Of a DNA stretch of 64,000 bases, positions 53,670 to 61,741 are shown one piece after another (the first letter of the stretch is position 1; each line of letters begins with the position of its first letter). The notes under the pieces are model-generated. The model saw only the letters and a list, made by a program, of their open reading frames with translations, had not been told where the DNA came from and searched no databases. Both the position numbers and the translations under genes were made by a program. The DNA is taken from positions 744,001-808,000 of the forward strand of contig NZ_JBBGZW010000002.1 of NCBI RefSeq assembly GCF_037479095.1, given 5' to 3'. The DNA is from Pantoea nemavictus. GTDB taxonomy: Bacteria; Pseudomonadota; Gammaproteobacteria; Enterobacterales; Enterobacteriaceae.

Positions 53670-53693
53670 CGGCGGCCTGACCGGCCGCCGTTT
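53670..53693 (+). terminator. Terminator of the receptor gene
   Basis: CGGCGGCC / GGCCGCCG stem, 5-nt loop TGACC, then TTT; 6 nt after the stop. Confidence 0.65.
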
Positions 53694-53835
53694 CGTTGCA
53701 CATCGCGTGCGGCACGCCTGCCAATGAAACATTTCCTGACCGGTTTTCGGAAAATACTGTATTTGTGTGACTGTCATCACTCTGCAAGGCACGCTAAAAT
53801 GAACGCTTCTCATTTAGCAGGGGTTTTTCGTCACG

Positions 53836-54321
53836 ATGTTATCGCGTTTCACTTTGGCCACTCTGATGGCAACAATCATGCTTACCGGCTGCGCTCGCCT
53901 TGCCGCCGTTACCGGTACATCCACTGACACCACAGCCGCCGCTGATACCTCCGCGGCCCAGCCTGCGACCGGCGCACCCATCGACAACAATGACTCGCCT
54001 TCTCCCTTTGAGACCGGCCCAACGGTAATCAACGTTTCGCATCTGGTCACGCGCACCGATGACGGCTCTTCCGTTTATGTAACGGTTGATGGTCAGGATG
54101 CCGGTTTGTTGAAGAAGGGTGAGAAGCGCGAGATTCGCGTGGCGCCGGGTAAACACCAGATTGGTGGTTACGTGCAGACGCTATTTGGTTTTGGCAAAGT
54201 GACGATTGCTTCCGTGGATGTCACCACCGATCCAAACAGCCCGAAAAACGTGGTTTATTCTGTTACGCGTCAGAAGCCAGCGTTCAGTGAAACCGACGCT
54301 ACACCGCCGAATAATTCCTGA
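53836..54321 (+). CDS. Putative lipoprotein
   Basis: 161 residues with a lipoprotein signal (lipobox LTGC, Cys at 19). The next 45 residues are Thr/Ala/Ser/Pro-rich and probably a linker. The C-terminal 100 residues form a strand-rich domain with GDGSS-like and GEKREIRVAPGKHQIGGYV segments, reminiscent of PEGA-like or DUF2846-like folds, but I cannot assign a family with confidence. Single-gene unit between the receptor terminator and a REP-like hairpin. Role unknown. Confidence 0.65.
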   Translation: MLSRFTLATLMATIMLTGCARLAAVTGTSTDTTAAADTSAAQPATGAPIDNNDSPSPFETGPTVINVSHLVTRTDDGSSVYVTVDGQDAGLLKKGEKREIRVAPGKHQIGGYVQTLFGFGKVTIASVDVTTDPNSPKNVVYSVTRQKPAFSETDATPPNNS

Positions 54322-54346
54322 TTTTGCTCTGAGCGCCGCGTGCTCT

Positions 54347-54370
54347 GTAGGGTCGCCATTTATGGCGACC
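54347..54370. repeat. REP-like palindrome, GTAGGGTCGCC type
   Basis: GTAGGGTCGCCATTTATGGCGACC: the GGTCGCC / GGCGACC stem is perfect. An identical copy is at 60591-60614. It sits between convergent genes and may act as a transcript end. Confidence 0.7.
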
Positions 54371-54379
54371 GTATCGACC

Positions 54380-55009
54380 TCAGCTGCGACTGAACACCAA
54401 CTTCAAACCCGCAACGGTAAAGCAACAGGCCAGCAGCGCATCTAATCCACGGCGGATGCGGCGATAGAAGGCTGCCATCACTGCGGTGGAAAACAGCAGC
54501 GCATAGCCCCCAAACACCAGCACGCAAATTGCCGCACAGCCAGCGATAATCATCGGTAAGGTTGACGCAGCGGCGCCCGGTTTAAGCGCTACCGACATGA
54601 TGGCTACCCAGGTCAGGATCGCCTTGGGATTGCCGACGTGCATTAAAATCCCCTGACGGAACATTGTGCCAAAACGCGCTTTTTCGTTGCCCGGCGCTAA
54701 TTCCCCGACATCCGACTTACGCAGTGCCGATTTTCCAGCCTTATAGGCCAGCCACAGCAGATATAAACCACCGCCAATCTTCAGCACAATCAGCAGTTGC
54801 GCGAAGGTAGCCAACACGGTGAGTACGCCGCAGGCCGCCAACAGCGCCCACATCATCGAACCGCCAATCACGCCACTGGCTAAGGCTAACGCCGCGCCGC
54901 GTCCCTGTTTCATGGCCGTGCCCATAATCGCCATGTTGCTGGGACCCGGACTGGCGGTGGCGACGAAATAAGTGGTGTAGATCAAAATCAATTCATGTGA
55001 AAGCGCCAT
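54380..55009 (-). CDS. LysE/RhtB-family amino acid exporter
   Basis: 209 residues, six hydrophobic segments. The family motif GPSNMAIMGTAMKQGRGAAL follows the first helix, then ASGVIGGSMMWALLAACGVL, and GNPKAILTWVAIMSVALKPG in the fourth segment. These proteins export homoserine, threonine, leucine or similar. AGGAA is 4-5 nt from ATG 55009. No partner gene; substrate open. Confidence 0.85.
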   Translation of the reverse strand: MALSHELILIYTTYFVATASPGPSNMAIMGTAMKQGRGAALALASGVIGGSMMWALLAACGVLTVLATFAQLLIVLKIGGGLYLLWLAYKAGKSALRKSDVGELAPGNEKARFGTMFRQGILMHVGNPKAILTWVAIMSVALKPGAAASTLPMIIAGCAAICVLVFGGYALLFSTAVMAAFYRRIRRGLDALLACCFTVAGLKLVFSRS

Positions 55010-55081
55010 AGGTTCCTCTGCAATGGCTTTGTTAACATTCTGTTATATCGGCCAGACGGCTGCTTTCCTAATGAATATGCT

Positions 55082-55615
55082 TCATGCCGCCAGAATGTGT
55101 TGAATCGCCAGAAACATCGGGATTGCGCCAAATACATTTGGCGGCTCATGCAATGTTACAAACCCCAGACGGGTGTAAAAATTCACGGCTTGCGGTTCGG
55201 CATCCAGATAAACGCCTTTTACAGGCAATGCATCATGAATTATTTTGACGTGGTCGAAGAATGCCCCCAACAGATCCTGGCCATAACCTCTCTTTTGTTC
55301 ACGGATTGCCACTCCCAGCATGACTAAGCGCACAACGCCTACTTCAGCTGGCATTGAACCTGACAACACACCAGTAAGTTTCTGCTTCAATAGGGAATAA
55401 GCGCTGAACGTACATATTCCTAACAGCTCGCCTGTGTTAGCGTCGATCAACGCTTTAGCTGCGCAGTTTCCATCTTTTACGCTTTTTTTAAGCGAGTTGC
55501 GTACAAAGGAATTAATGATTGCATTGCCGCAATCGAAGTGTTTATTGCCGGGATAGGTGATGTCTGCCTGGTAAGCGCACACCATAACGTCGGTGCTATT
55601 TGTCGACTTTTCCAT
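55082..55615 (-). CDS. GNAT acetyltransferase toxin (TacT-like)
   Basis: 177 residues. The acetyl-CoA site is REQKRGYGQDLLGAFFDHVK (Q/R-x-x-G-x-G/A type) at about 108-127, and the C-terminal LDAEPQAVNFYTRLGFVTLH is typical of GNAT toxins that acetylate the amino group of charged tRNAs. The start overlaps the end of the RHH antitoxin gene by 20 nt, as in TacAT/KacAT-type modules. This toxin is slightly longer and more diverged at the N-terminus (HFDCGNAIINSFVRNSLKK) than the Salmonella TacT I recall. The target tRNA is unknown. Confidence 0.8.
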   Translation of the reverse strand: MEKSTNSTDVMVCAYQADITYPGNKHFDCGNAIINSFVRNSLKKSVKDGNCAAKALIDANTGELLGICTFSAYSLLKQKLTGVLSGSMPAEVGVVRLVMLGVAIREQKRGYGQDLLGAFFDHVKIIHDALPVKGVYLDAEPQAVNFYTRLGFVTLHEPPNVFGAIPMFLAIQHILAA

Positions 55616-55907
55616 CTGCTCTTTTCCTTCGCATCAACGCTTGTAATGCCAGCGTCGGAGCTGCAGGTTCAGACATGAGCTGATTCACTTGCTGCCAACT
55701 CTCTTCAGAAAGCTGACGACGTCGCTGATTATCCAAAACGGTTTCTGCACGCTCAAGCGCCGCATTTAAGATAAAGGCACTCAAATCTAATCCTGCAGCG
55801 GTAGCTGCTTCCTTAAGAACTTCTTTAAGATTTGAACTGGTTTTTAATTCGACGCGCGCATCTTTAACAGCGCGCGTATCGGTACTAAGTGCGGGTACTT
55901 TTGGCAT
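55596..55907 (-). CDS. DUF1778 ribbon-helix-helix antitoxin (TacA-like)
   Basis: 103 residues. The N-terminal RHH includes ARVELKTSSNLKEVLKEAAT and AAGLDLSAFILNAALERAE, the DUF1778 pattern. The C-terminal half should wrap the toxin. It would bind DNA as a dimer and repress the operon. Upstream are two 17-nt palindromes of the form TACGG-N7-CCGTA. Pairs with the overlapping acetyltransferase. Confidence 0.85.
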   Translation of the reverse strand: MPKVPALSTDTRAVKDARVELKTSSNLKEVLKEAATAAGLDLSAFILNAALERAETVLDNQRRRQLSEESWQQVNQLMSEPAAPTLALQALMRRKRADGKVDK

Positions 55908-56008
55908 AGCGAGAGCCTCGTAGAGTAAAAACGCCTCCTGTTGACGTCAGTCCTTAAACTTATGCAGCGTTGCATTATGAGTGATGTCTTTCAATTCAGT
56001 TAGCCTTG

Positions 56009-56025
56009 TACGGCTGATAACCGTA
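56009..56025. promoter_or_regulatory. Putative TA-operon operator 1
   Basis: TACGGCTGATAACCGTA, palindromic arms TACGG / CCGTA around 7 nt, 102 nt upstream of the antitoxin start. A second copy of the same form lies at 56066-56082. Confidence 0.55.
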
Positions 56026-56065
56026 TGTGGACAAATTACCCTTACCGCATAATCATGTCAATGCG

Positions 56066-56082
56066 TACGGTTAATAGCCGTA
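56066..56082. promoter_or_regulatory. Putative TA-operon operator 2
   Basis: TACGGTTAATAGCCGTA, same arms and spacing as the 56009 site, centre-to-centre distance 57 nt (close to five or six helical turns). Confidence 0.5.
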
Positions 56083-56120
56083 TTAAATTCATCCTCCATT
56101 TGGATTTTGCTGTTTTAACT

Positions 56121-56432
56121 TCAGTGACCTTGCAACTCCTTACGCAACAGCACTAACTCGCCCGCCAGGTCGCGGCAGAGCATCGCCATCATTAGATGAT
56201 CCTGTGCATGCACCATAATCAGCGTGACCGGCACTTTGCCGCTGCCTTCATCGGCGCCAATTAACGCAGTTTGGATCTTATGCGCCGCCTTTGCAGCTTC
56301 GTCCGACGCCGCTAACGCGTCATCCGCCCCTTGCCAGTCGCCTTTGCGAGCTTGCTGAATCGCCATCATGGCTTGCGATCTCGCCTCACCGGCATTAATC
56401 AGCAACTCCATCATCGTTTGTTCAAAATCCAT
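56121..56432 (-). CDS. PTS lactose/cellobiose-type IIA component
   Basis: 103 residues, the usual length of ChbA/LacF proteins. Helical throughout, with the phosphorylated His in IMVHAQDHLMMAML (about residue 75) and the trimer-stabilising Asp in the next helix. It passes phosphate from HPr to IIB. GAGG is 5 nt ahead of the ATG. Divergent from the IIC gene across a 168-bp operator region, an unusual split of the PTS components. Confidence 0.88.
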   Translation of the reverse strand: MDFEQTMMELLINAGEARSQAMMAIQQARKGDWQGADDALAASDEAAKAAHKIQTALIGADEGSGKVPVTLIMVHAQDHLMMAMLCRDLAGELVLLRKELQGH

Positions 56433-56446
56433 AGCCGCCTCACTTA

Positions 56447-56552
56447 TTGGTATGCCAAATTAACGTTAACGATGCTACCGGAATACCAAAAAGAGGTTCC
56501 GCGAGCAGGATCACAGAAATTAATCACGATAATCGCCATTTTGGTATGCCAC
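56447..56552. promoter_or_regulatory. Three TTGGTAT-type operator motifs, PTS divergent promoter
   Basis: TTGGTATGCCAA at 56447-56458 is itself palindromic. TTGGTATTCC occurs inverted at 56480-56489 and TTGGTATGCC at 56541-56550. TGGT/ACCA cores are typical of GntR (FadR-type) operators, and the operon ends in such a regulator. Confidence 0.6.
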
Positions 56553-56600
56553 GAACCATCAAGCTCATGCATAACACTTAAAACCGCTGAGGGTTGACCA

Positions 56601-57935
56601 ATGTCTCTACAGGAACGTCTTATCGATTCACTGGGTAGCTTTGCCACGCGATTCAACAGCTACCGCTACATCATGGCGATCAAAGCCTCGTTTATTACCT
56701 TGATGCCGGTGATTATTGTCGGTGCTTTTTCGGTGCTGATTTCTAACATGGTGCTCGATCCGAAAAATGGCCTCGCCAGTTTCGCGTCACTGTCGTTTCT
56801 CGCCGATTTAAAACCGATCACCAGCAGTATTAATTACGCGACGCTGAGCTTTCTGAATATTGGTGCAGTGTTCCTGATTGGTATTGAACTCGGCCGCATC
56901 AACGGCATTAAAACGCTGTTTCCGGGCTTATTGGCGATCATCTGTTTTATCTCCGTCACGCCCACCACGCTGCAAATGCTGGTGGACGGGCAGATGCATG
57001 TGGTCACCGATGTGTTGGCGAAGCAGTTCTCCGATACCAAAAGTCTGTTCCTCGGCATGTTTATTGCCATTCTCTCGGTGGAGATTTATTGCCGGCTGGA
57101 GCAGGTTGAGCGGCTAAAAATCAAGATGCCGGATACCGTGCCGCCGAACGTGGCCGCGTCATTTTCCGCGCTGATTCCGTCGATCATCACCGTCACGCTG
57201 GTGGCTACCTTTGGCTTTATCTTCCATCAGATCACCGGCATGTACCTGTATGACGCCGTATATAAAGTGGTGCAGCAGCCGCTGGAGTCAGTGGTGCAGA
57301 GCCTGTGGGGCATTCTGCTGTTGATGTTTGTTGCCCAGCTGTTTTGGGTGATTGGTATTCACGGCAACCAAATGGTGAAACCGATTCGCGAGCCGCTGCT
57401 GCTGGGGGCAATTCTGGTCAACATGAACGCCTTCGAGCAGGGTAAGGAAGCGCCAAACATCATCACCATGCCGTTCTGGGATGTGTATATGAGCATTGGC
57501 GGTTCAGGCCTGACGATTGGTTTGTTAACCGCGGTGATGATTGCCACCAAACGTAAAGAGATGCGTGAAATCGCCAAACTGTCGTTTGGACCGGGCCTGT
57601 TTAATATTAATGAGCCGGTGATTTTTGGTATGCCGATCATGCTCAATCCCATTCTTGCCATTCCCTTCATCATTACGCCGCTGGTTACCGGTTCGATTGG
57701 CTATTTCGCCACGGTGATGGGTTTCGCCGGTAAAGCGGTGGTGATGGTTCCCTGGACCACGCCGCCGATTATCAACGCGTGGCTCTCTACCGCCGGTTCG
57801 ATGGGCGCGGTGGTGACACAAATTATCTGCATCGTGGTTTCGGTATTGATTTATCTGCCCTTTGTCAAAGTGGCTGCGCGTCGAGCTGAAGCGGCGGAAG
57901 CGAAAAATTTGCAGGCAGAGCTGGCACAAAATTAA
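56601..57935 (+). CDS. PTS lactose/cellobiose-type IIC permease
   Basis: 444 residues, 10 or so hydrophobic segments, the usual ChbC/CelB length. Signatures: LGSFATRFNSYRYIMAIKAS near the N-terminus, LFWVIGIHGNQMVKPIREPL, and GPGLFNINEPVIFGMPIMLN with the conserved His and Glu of the sugar site. It moves a beta-linked disaccharide or glycoside inward. GAGGG 8 nt ahead of the ATG. First gene of IIC-GH1-IIB-GntR. Confidence 0.9.
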   Translation: MSLQERLIDSLGSFATRFNSYRYIMAIKASFITLMPVIIVGAFSVLISNMVLDPKNGLASFASLSFLADLKPITSSINYATLSFLNIGAVFLIGIELGRINGIKTLFPGLLAIICFISVTPTTLQMLVDGQMHVVTDVLAKQFSDTKSLFLGMFIAILSVEIYCRLEQVERLKIKMPDTVPPNVAASFSALIPSIITVTLVATFGFIFHQITGMYLYDAVYKVVQQPLESVVQSLWGILLLMFVAQLFWVIGIHGNQMVKPIREPLLLGAILVNMNAFEQGKEAPNIITMPFWDVYMSIGGSGLTIGLLTAVMIATKRKEMREIAKLSFGPGLFNINEPVIFGMPIMLNPILAIPFIITPLVTGSIGYFATVMGFAGKAVVMVPWTTPPIINAWLSTAGSMGAVVTQIICIVVSVLIYLPFVKVAARRAEAAEAKNLQAELAQN

Positions 57936-57944
57936 GGAGAACCT

Positions 57945-59372
57945 ATGAGTAAGCACACCATTAGGCTGCCGGAAGGCTTTATTCTCGGCGCGGCGGCGTC
58001 GGCCTGGCAAACCGAAGGCTGGAGTGGCAAAAAAGCGGGGCAGGACTCTTACCTCGATGCCTGGTATCAGCAGGATCGTCATGTCTGGCATAACGGTTAC
58101 GGGCCGGCAGTGGCGACGGATTTTATCAACCGGTTTCGCGAAGATGTGGCGTTAATGAAAGCGGCAGGGCTGACGCACTATCGCACCTCCATCAACTGGT
58201 CACGTTTTCTCACCGATTATGAGAACGCGATTGTTGATGAAGAGTACGCGGCCTATTACGACCAGTTGATTGATGAGATGCAGCGCCAGGGCATTGAACT
58301 GATGTTATGCCTCGAACATTACGAACTGCCGCTGCAATTGCTGGAGGCGTATGGCGGCTGGCAGTCAAAGCATGTGGTCGAGCTATTTACGCGCTATGTC
58401 GAAAAGGTGTTTGCCCGCTACGCCGGAAAAGTGACGCGCTGGTTTGTTTTTAATGAGCCGATTGTGGTGCAGACCCGCGTCTATCTTGATGCGATACGCT
58501 GGCCCTATGAGCAGAACACGCATAAATGGATGCAGTGGAATCACCATAAAAATCTTGCCACGGCGAAGGTGGTGAAACTGTTCCGCCAGCAGGGATACGC
58601 CGGCACGATTGGCACCATTCTTAATCCTGAGGTGACTTATCCGCGATCGTCGGCCGCGCACGATGTTCAAGCCGCGCAACGCTACGATCTGTTTTATAAC
58701 CGGGTATTTCTCGACCCGGCGATCAAAGGCACCTATCCCGCTGAAATGCTGCAGCTGCTGGCTAAACATGACGTGCAGTGGGACGCGACGGAGGAGGAGC
58801 TGGCGATCATCGCCGCCAATACCGTCGATGAAGTGGGGCTCAATCTTTACTATCCGCATCGGGTGAAAGCGCCTTCTCGTGCCTGGCATCCGGAGACGCC
58901 GTTTCACCCCGCTTTTTATTACGAGCATTTTGAGCTACCGGGCCGCCGCATGAACAGTTCGCGCGGTTGGGAAATTCAGCCGCGCATTGTTTTCGACATG
59001 GCGCAGCGTATGAAAGAGGAGTACGGCAATCTGCCGTGGTTTGTGGCGGAGAGCGGCATGGGCATCGAAAACGAAGCGCAATTTAAGAATGCGCAGGGGG
59101 AAATTCAGGACGACTACCGCATTAACTTTATTGCTGAACATCTTTACCAGGCGGTGCGCGCGCGTGAAGCGGGCAGCAACTGTCTGGGCTATATGCTGTG
59201 GGCGTTTACCGACAATGTTTCACCGATGAATGCGTTCAAAAACCGCTACGGACTGATCGAGATTGATCTCGACAATCAACGCCAGCGGCGGATGAAGAAA
59301 TCGGCGCACTGGTTCCGTCAGTTGCGTGACTCGCAGCAATTGACCCTCAATATTGACGATGAAGCCAAATAA
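57945..59372 (+). CDS. GH1 6-phospho-beta-glycosidase
   Basis: 475 residues, the GH1 family length. Acid/base Glu in VFNEPIVV (about 170) and nucleophile Glu in VAESGMG (about 365; most GH1 have ENG here). The phospho-sugar signature is kept near the C-terminus: Ser in DNVSPMN and Lys/Tyr in FKNRYGLIEID. It hydrolyses the phosphorylated beta-glycoside delivered by the PTS. Starts 9 nt after IIC. The altered ESG instead of ENG and the unusual SPMNAF segment suggest a substrate different from cellobiose or salicin. Confidence 0.9.
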   Translation: MSKHTIRLPEGFILGAAASAWQTEGWSGKKAGQDSYLDAWYQQDRHVWHNGYGPAVATDFINRFREDVALMKAAGLTHYRTSINWSRFLTDYENAIVDEEYAAYYDQLIDEMQRQGIELMLCLEHYELPLQLLEAYGGWQSKHVVELFTRYVEKVFARYAGKVTRWFVFNEPIVVQTRVYLDAIRWPYEQNTHKWMQWNHHKNLATAKVVKLFRQQGYAGTIGTILNPEVTYPRSSAAHDVQAAQRYDLFYNRVFLDPAIKGTYPAEMLQLLAKHDVQWDATEEELAIIAANTVDEVGLNLYYPHRVKAPSRAWHPETPFHPAFYYEHFELPGRRMNSSRGWEIQPRIVFDMAQRMKEEYGNLPWFVAESGMGIENEAQFKNAQGEIQDDYRINFIAEHLYQAVRAREAGSNCLGYMLWAFTDNVSPMNAFKNRYGLIEIDLDNQRQRRMKKSAHWFRQLRDSQQLTLNIDDEAK

Positions 59373-59381
59373 GGACGACCT

Positions 59382-59699
59382 ATGAAACGTATTATTCTTG
59401 CCTGCGCGGCCGGCATGTCGACTTCGCTGCTGGTCACCCGCATTGAAAAAGAGGCGATAGCACGTGGCCTTGCGTATCAAATTTATGCCATTCCCGAGCA
59501 AAACCTGCGTGAAGAGTTACAAAATTACGGCCAGGAGGTGGTCGTGGTGCTGCTGGGGCCGCAGGTACGCTTTAAGCTGGAGGAGAATAAAAAGTTGACC
59601 GACAGCTATCAGCTGCCGATTGCGGTGATTGATAGCGTGGCGTACGGCACGTTGAATGGTGCAAAGGTACTCGATCAGGCGCTGGCTTTGGTACACTAG
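59382..59699 (+). CDS. PTS lactose/cellobiose-type IIB component
   Basis: 105 residues. The phosphorylated Cys is at residue 8 in ILACAAGMSTSLLVTRIEKE, the classic P-loop of ChbB/CelA. It takes phosphate from the IIA and gives it to the sugar bound in IIC. Nine nt after the glycosidase stop, so co-transcribed. Confidence 0.92.
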   Translation: MKRIILACAAGMSTSLLVTRIEKEAIARGLAYQIYAIPEQNLREELQNYGQEVVVVLLGPQVRFKLEENKKLTDSYQLPIAVIDSVAYGTLNGAKVLDQALALVH

Positions 59700-59756
59700 C
59701 GCCCAGATAGCAGTAGGGTTCCGGCTCGCAGAGGATGCGACCGGACCTGGTGCACC

Positions 59757-60551
59757 ATGATGGAAAAGGGTGAGAGCGTGGAAAAAGCCGGAGCGCCACA
59801 AGAGAAAAAGCAGTATCAGGAAATTGGTCAACATCTGCGTCAGCAAATCCTTGATGGCCATTATCCCGTTGGCTCACGACTGCCGCCTGAGCGCCAGTTA
59901 GCTGAAACCTGGGGCGTGAGCCGCACCATTGTGCGTGAAGCGTTGCTGATGCTGGAGCTGGAAGGCACCGTAGATATTCGCCAGAGCTCCGGCGTATACG
60001 TGATGCGCATTCCTTCCGCCAGTGAAGATGCAGAAGAGGCCTTTTTCCGCAGTGATGTCGGCCCGTTCGAGATGTTGCAGGCGCGTCAGCTGCTGGAGAG
60101 CAACATTGCGGCCTTCGCCGCCAAAATGGCCACCAAAGCCGATATCGAAAACCTGCGTCGTACGCTGGAGCAGGAGCAGCGCGCCATCGCACTCAATGAC
60201 AGCAGCCAGGATAACGACAAGTTATTTCATTTGCTGTTAGCAGGCGCAACGCAAAATCAGATGCTGCTCGACACGGTCACCAGCGTCTGGCGTCATCACG
60301 AAGCCAGCCCGCTTTGGCAGCAACTGCGACCGCAGTATGAAACCCGCGCCTATCGCCTGAAGTGGTTAGGCGATCATCAAACGATTCTGGCGGCGCTGCG
60401 ACGTCGTGATGTGATGGGATCCTGGCAGGCGATGTGGCAGCACCTGGAAAACGTCAAGAACACGCTGCTAGAGTTGTCCGATGCGGATGCACCAGACTTC
60501 GACGGTTATCTGTTCGAATCAGTGCCGATTTTCCAGGGAAAATTGATGTGA
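59757..60551 (+). CDS. GntR/FadR-family regulator, UxuR/ExuR-like
   Basis: 264 residues. N-terminal winged HTH (GSRLPPERQLAETWGVSRTI, VREALLMLELEGTVDIRQSS) and an FCD effector domain from about 95 (FEMLQARQLLESNIAAFAAK, then LGDHQTILAALRRRDVMGSW, MWQHLENVKN). It follows E. coli UxuR/ExuR along the whole length, but sits in a PTS operon. It probably senses the phospho-glycoside and acts on the TTGGTAT sites at 56447-56552. A GTG at 59778, with a better ribosome-binding site, is an alternative start. A hairpin (GGTTCCGG / CCGGACC) lies between IIB and this gene. Confidence 0.85.
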   Translation: MMEKGESVEKAGAPQEKKQYQEIGQHLRQQILDGHYPVGSRLPPERQLAETWGVSRTIVREALLMLELEGTVDIRQSSGVYVMRIPSASEDAEEAFFRSDVGPFEMLQARQLLESNIAAFAAKMATKADIENLRRTLEQEQRAIALNDSSQDNDKLFHLLLAGATQNQMLLDTVTSVWRHHEASPLWQQLRPQYETRAYRLKWLGDHQTILAALRRRDVMGSWQAMWQHLENVKNTLLELSDADAPDFDGYLFESVPIFQGKLM

Positions 60552-61054
60552 TGATAATGAGTTAATCCAGGAAAACCGGCATAGCCTTTCGTAGGGTCGC
60601 CATTTATGGCGACCACTCATCCCTCTACGCACCGCAGCGGTGCAATTTAACTCTACCCGCAAATATTTAACCACTGAAAACTGCAGGCATTGTTTATTTG
60701 CTTATGATGATTTATTAACTCCTGCACTAATTTGTGACGCTCACCCCTCAATTTAATAAATAATGCACTGAATTTGTGCTGCTCATCATGAAATCGACAT
60801 AAGAAAACAATATATCAGCGCATAAGCCGCTTTATTTCGATTTATGCCAGCTGCAGGTAATAAATAACTTACTAAAATTATTGTTATCTATCATATGTTT
60901 ATTTGTGATTATTCCGAATAAGTTCCCCATCTCGTGGTTAATTTAAAACCTCGCACCTGTCATATTCATGTAAAAAAACCGTTGCATATCCATTTTTTAA
61001 AATGATAAAAGTTTCTCACTTGCTAATTATTTCTCATTTTAAAGGTGACCAACA
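60552..61054. promoter_or_regulatory. 503-bp intergenic region: REP-like element plus AT-rich promoter region
   Basis: Begins with the palindrome at 60591-60614 and a half-site of the other REP type near 60630-60650 (CTACGCACCGCAGCGGTGCA). From 60660 to 61040 it is strongly AT-rich with no ORF and should carry the promoter of the RraA-like operon. Confidence 0.5.
60591..60614. repeat. REP-like palindrome, GTAGGGTCGCC type
   Basis: GTAGGGTCGCCATTTATGGCGACC, identical to 54347-54370. It lies 40 nt after the GntR stop. Confidence 0.7.
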
Positions 61055-61687
61055 ATGGCTCTTGAAACGGCTGAAGTGCGTATTTCTACCTCATGGCAGC
61101 GCCCAGAGAATAAATGGCTGGCGGCATTTGCTGAATTTCCGGTTGCCAATATTGGTGACGCGATGGAAAGACTGAATATGTGCGATGGTGGCATTGTTCC
61201 GGTCTCCTCAAAAACGGCATTTGTCGGCTTTGCCTTTCCGGTGCAGGTCACGGCAGGCGATAACGCTGCGGTGATTCGCGCACTGGATTACATCCAGCCG
61301 GGCGACGTGATGATGATCAACGGCCAGGGACACATCGATCGGGCGCTGGTGGGCGAGCAATTGACGCAGCGTTTTCAGCATGCCGGTGCGGTGGCGCAGG
61401 TTATCGACGGCGCGGTTCGCGATCGCAGCGTGATTGAGTCCACCGGCTTACCCACATTCTGTCGCGGCACCACGCCGGCAGGTCCGTTCAAAAACGGTCC
61501 TGGCGTCATCGGTGAGCCGGTCGCGATTGGCGGCGTGGTGTGCTGCGCCGGCGATATTGTGGTTGGCGACGATGATGGCGTCATCATCATTCCGTTCTGG
61601 CGTGCAGAGGCGGTATTAGCGGCGGTGCAGGAAGTCGCACGCCGTGAAGCAGAGATGACGGCAGAAGTGACGCGTCAATATAAGTAA
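61055..61687 (+). CDS. RraA/dimethylmenaquinone-methyltransferase-like family protein
   Basis: 210 residues. Family marks: FPVANIGDAMERLNMCDGGI, NAAVIRALDYIQPGDVMMIN, GQGHIDRALVGEQLTQR and VIDGAVRDRSVIESTGLPTF with the Arg-Asp pair of the metal site. Members are either RNase E regulators (RraA) or HMG/CHA-type aldolases that split 4-hydroxy-4-methyl-2-oxoglutarate. The length of 210 (against 161 in RraA) and the catabolic neighbours favour an enzyme such as an aldolase or decarboxylase. AAAGGTGACC precedes the ATG. Confidence 0.8.
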   Translation: MALETAEVRISTSWQRPENKWLAAFAEFPVANIGDAMERLNMCDGGIVPVSSKTAFVGFAFPVQVTAGDNAAVIRALDYIQPGDVMMINGQGHIDRALVGEQLTQRFQHAGAVAQVIDGAVRDRSVIESTGLPTFCRGTTPAGPFKNGPGVIGEPVAIGGVVCCAGDIVVGDDDGVIIIPFWRAEAVLAAVQEVARREAEMTAEVTRQYK

Positions 61688-61741
61688 GCCTTTGGCTTCA
61701 CGAATTCCGGGGATGTATCAACACACTTTCAGGGCAAACCA

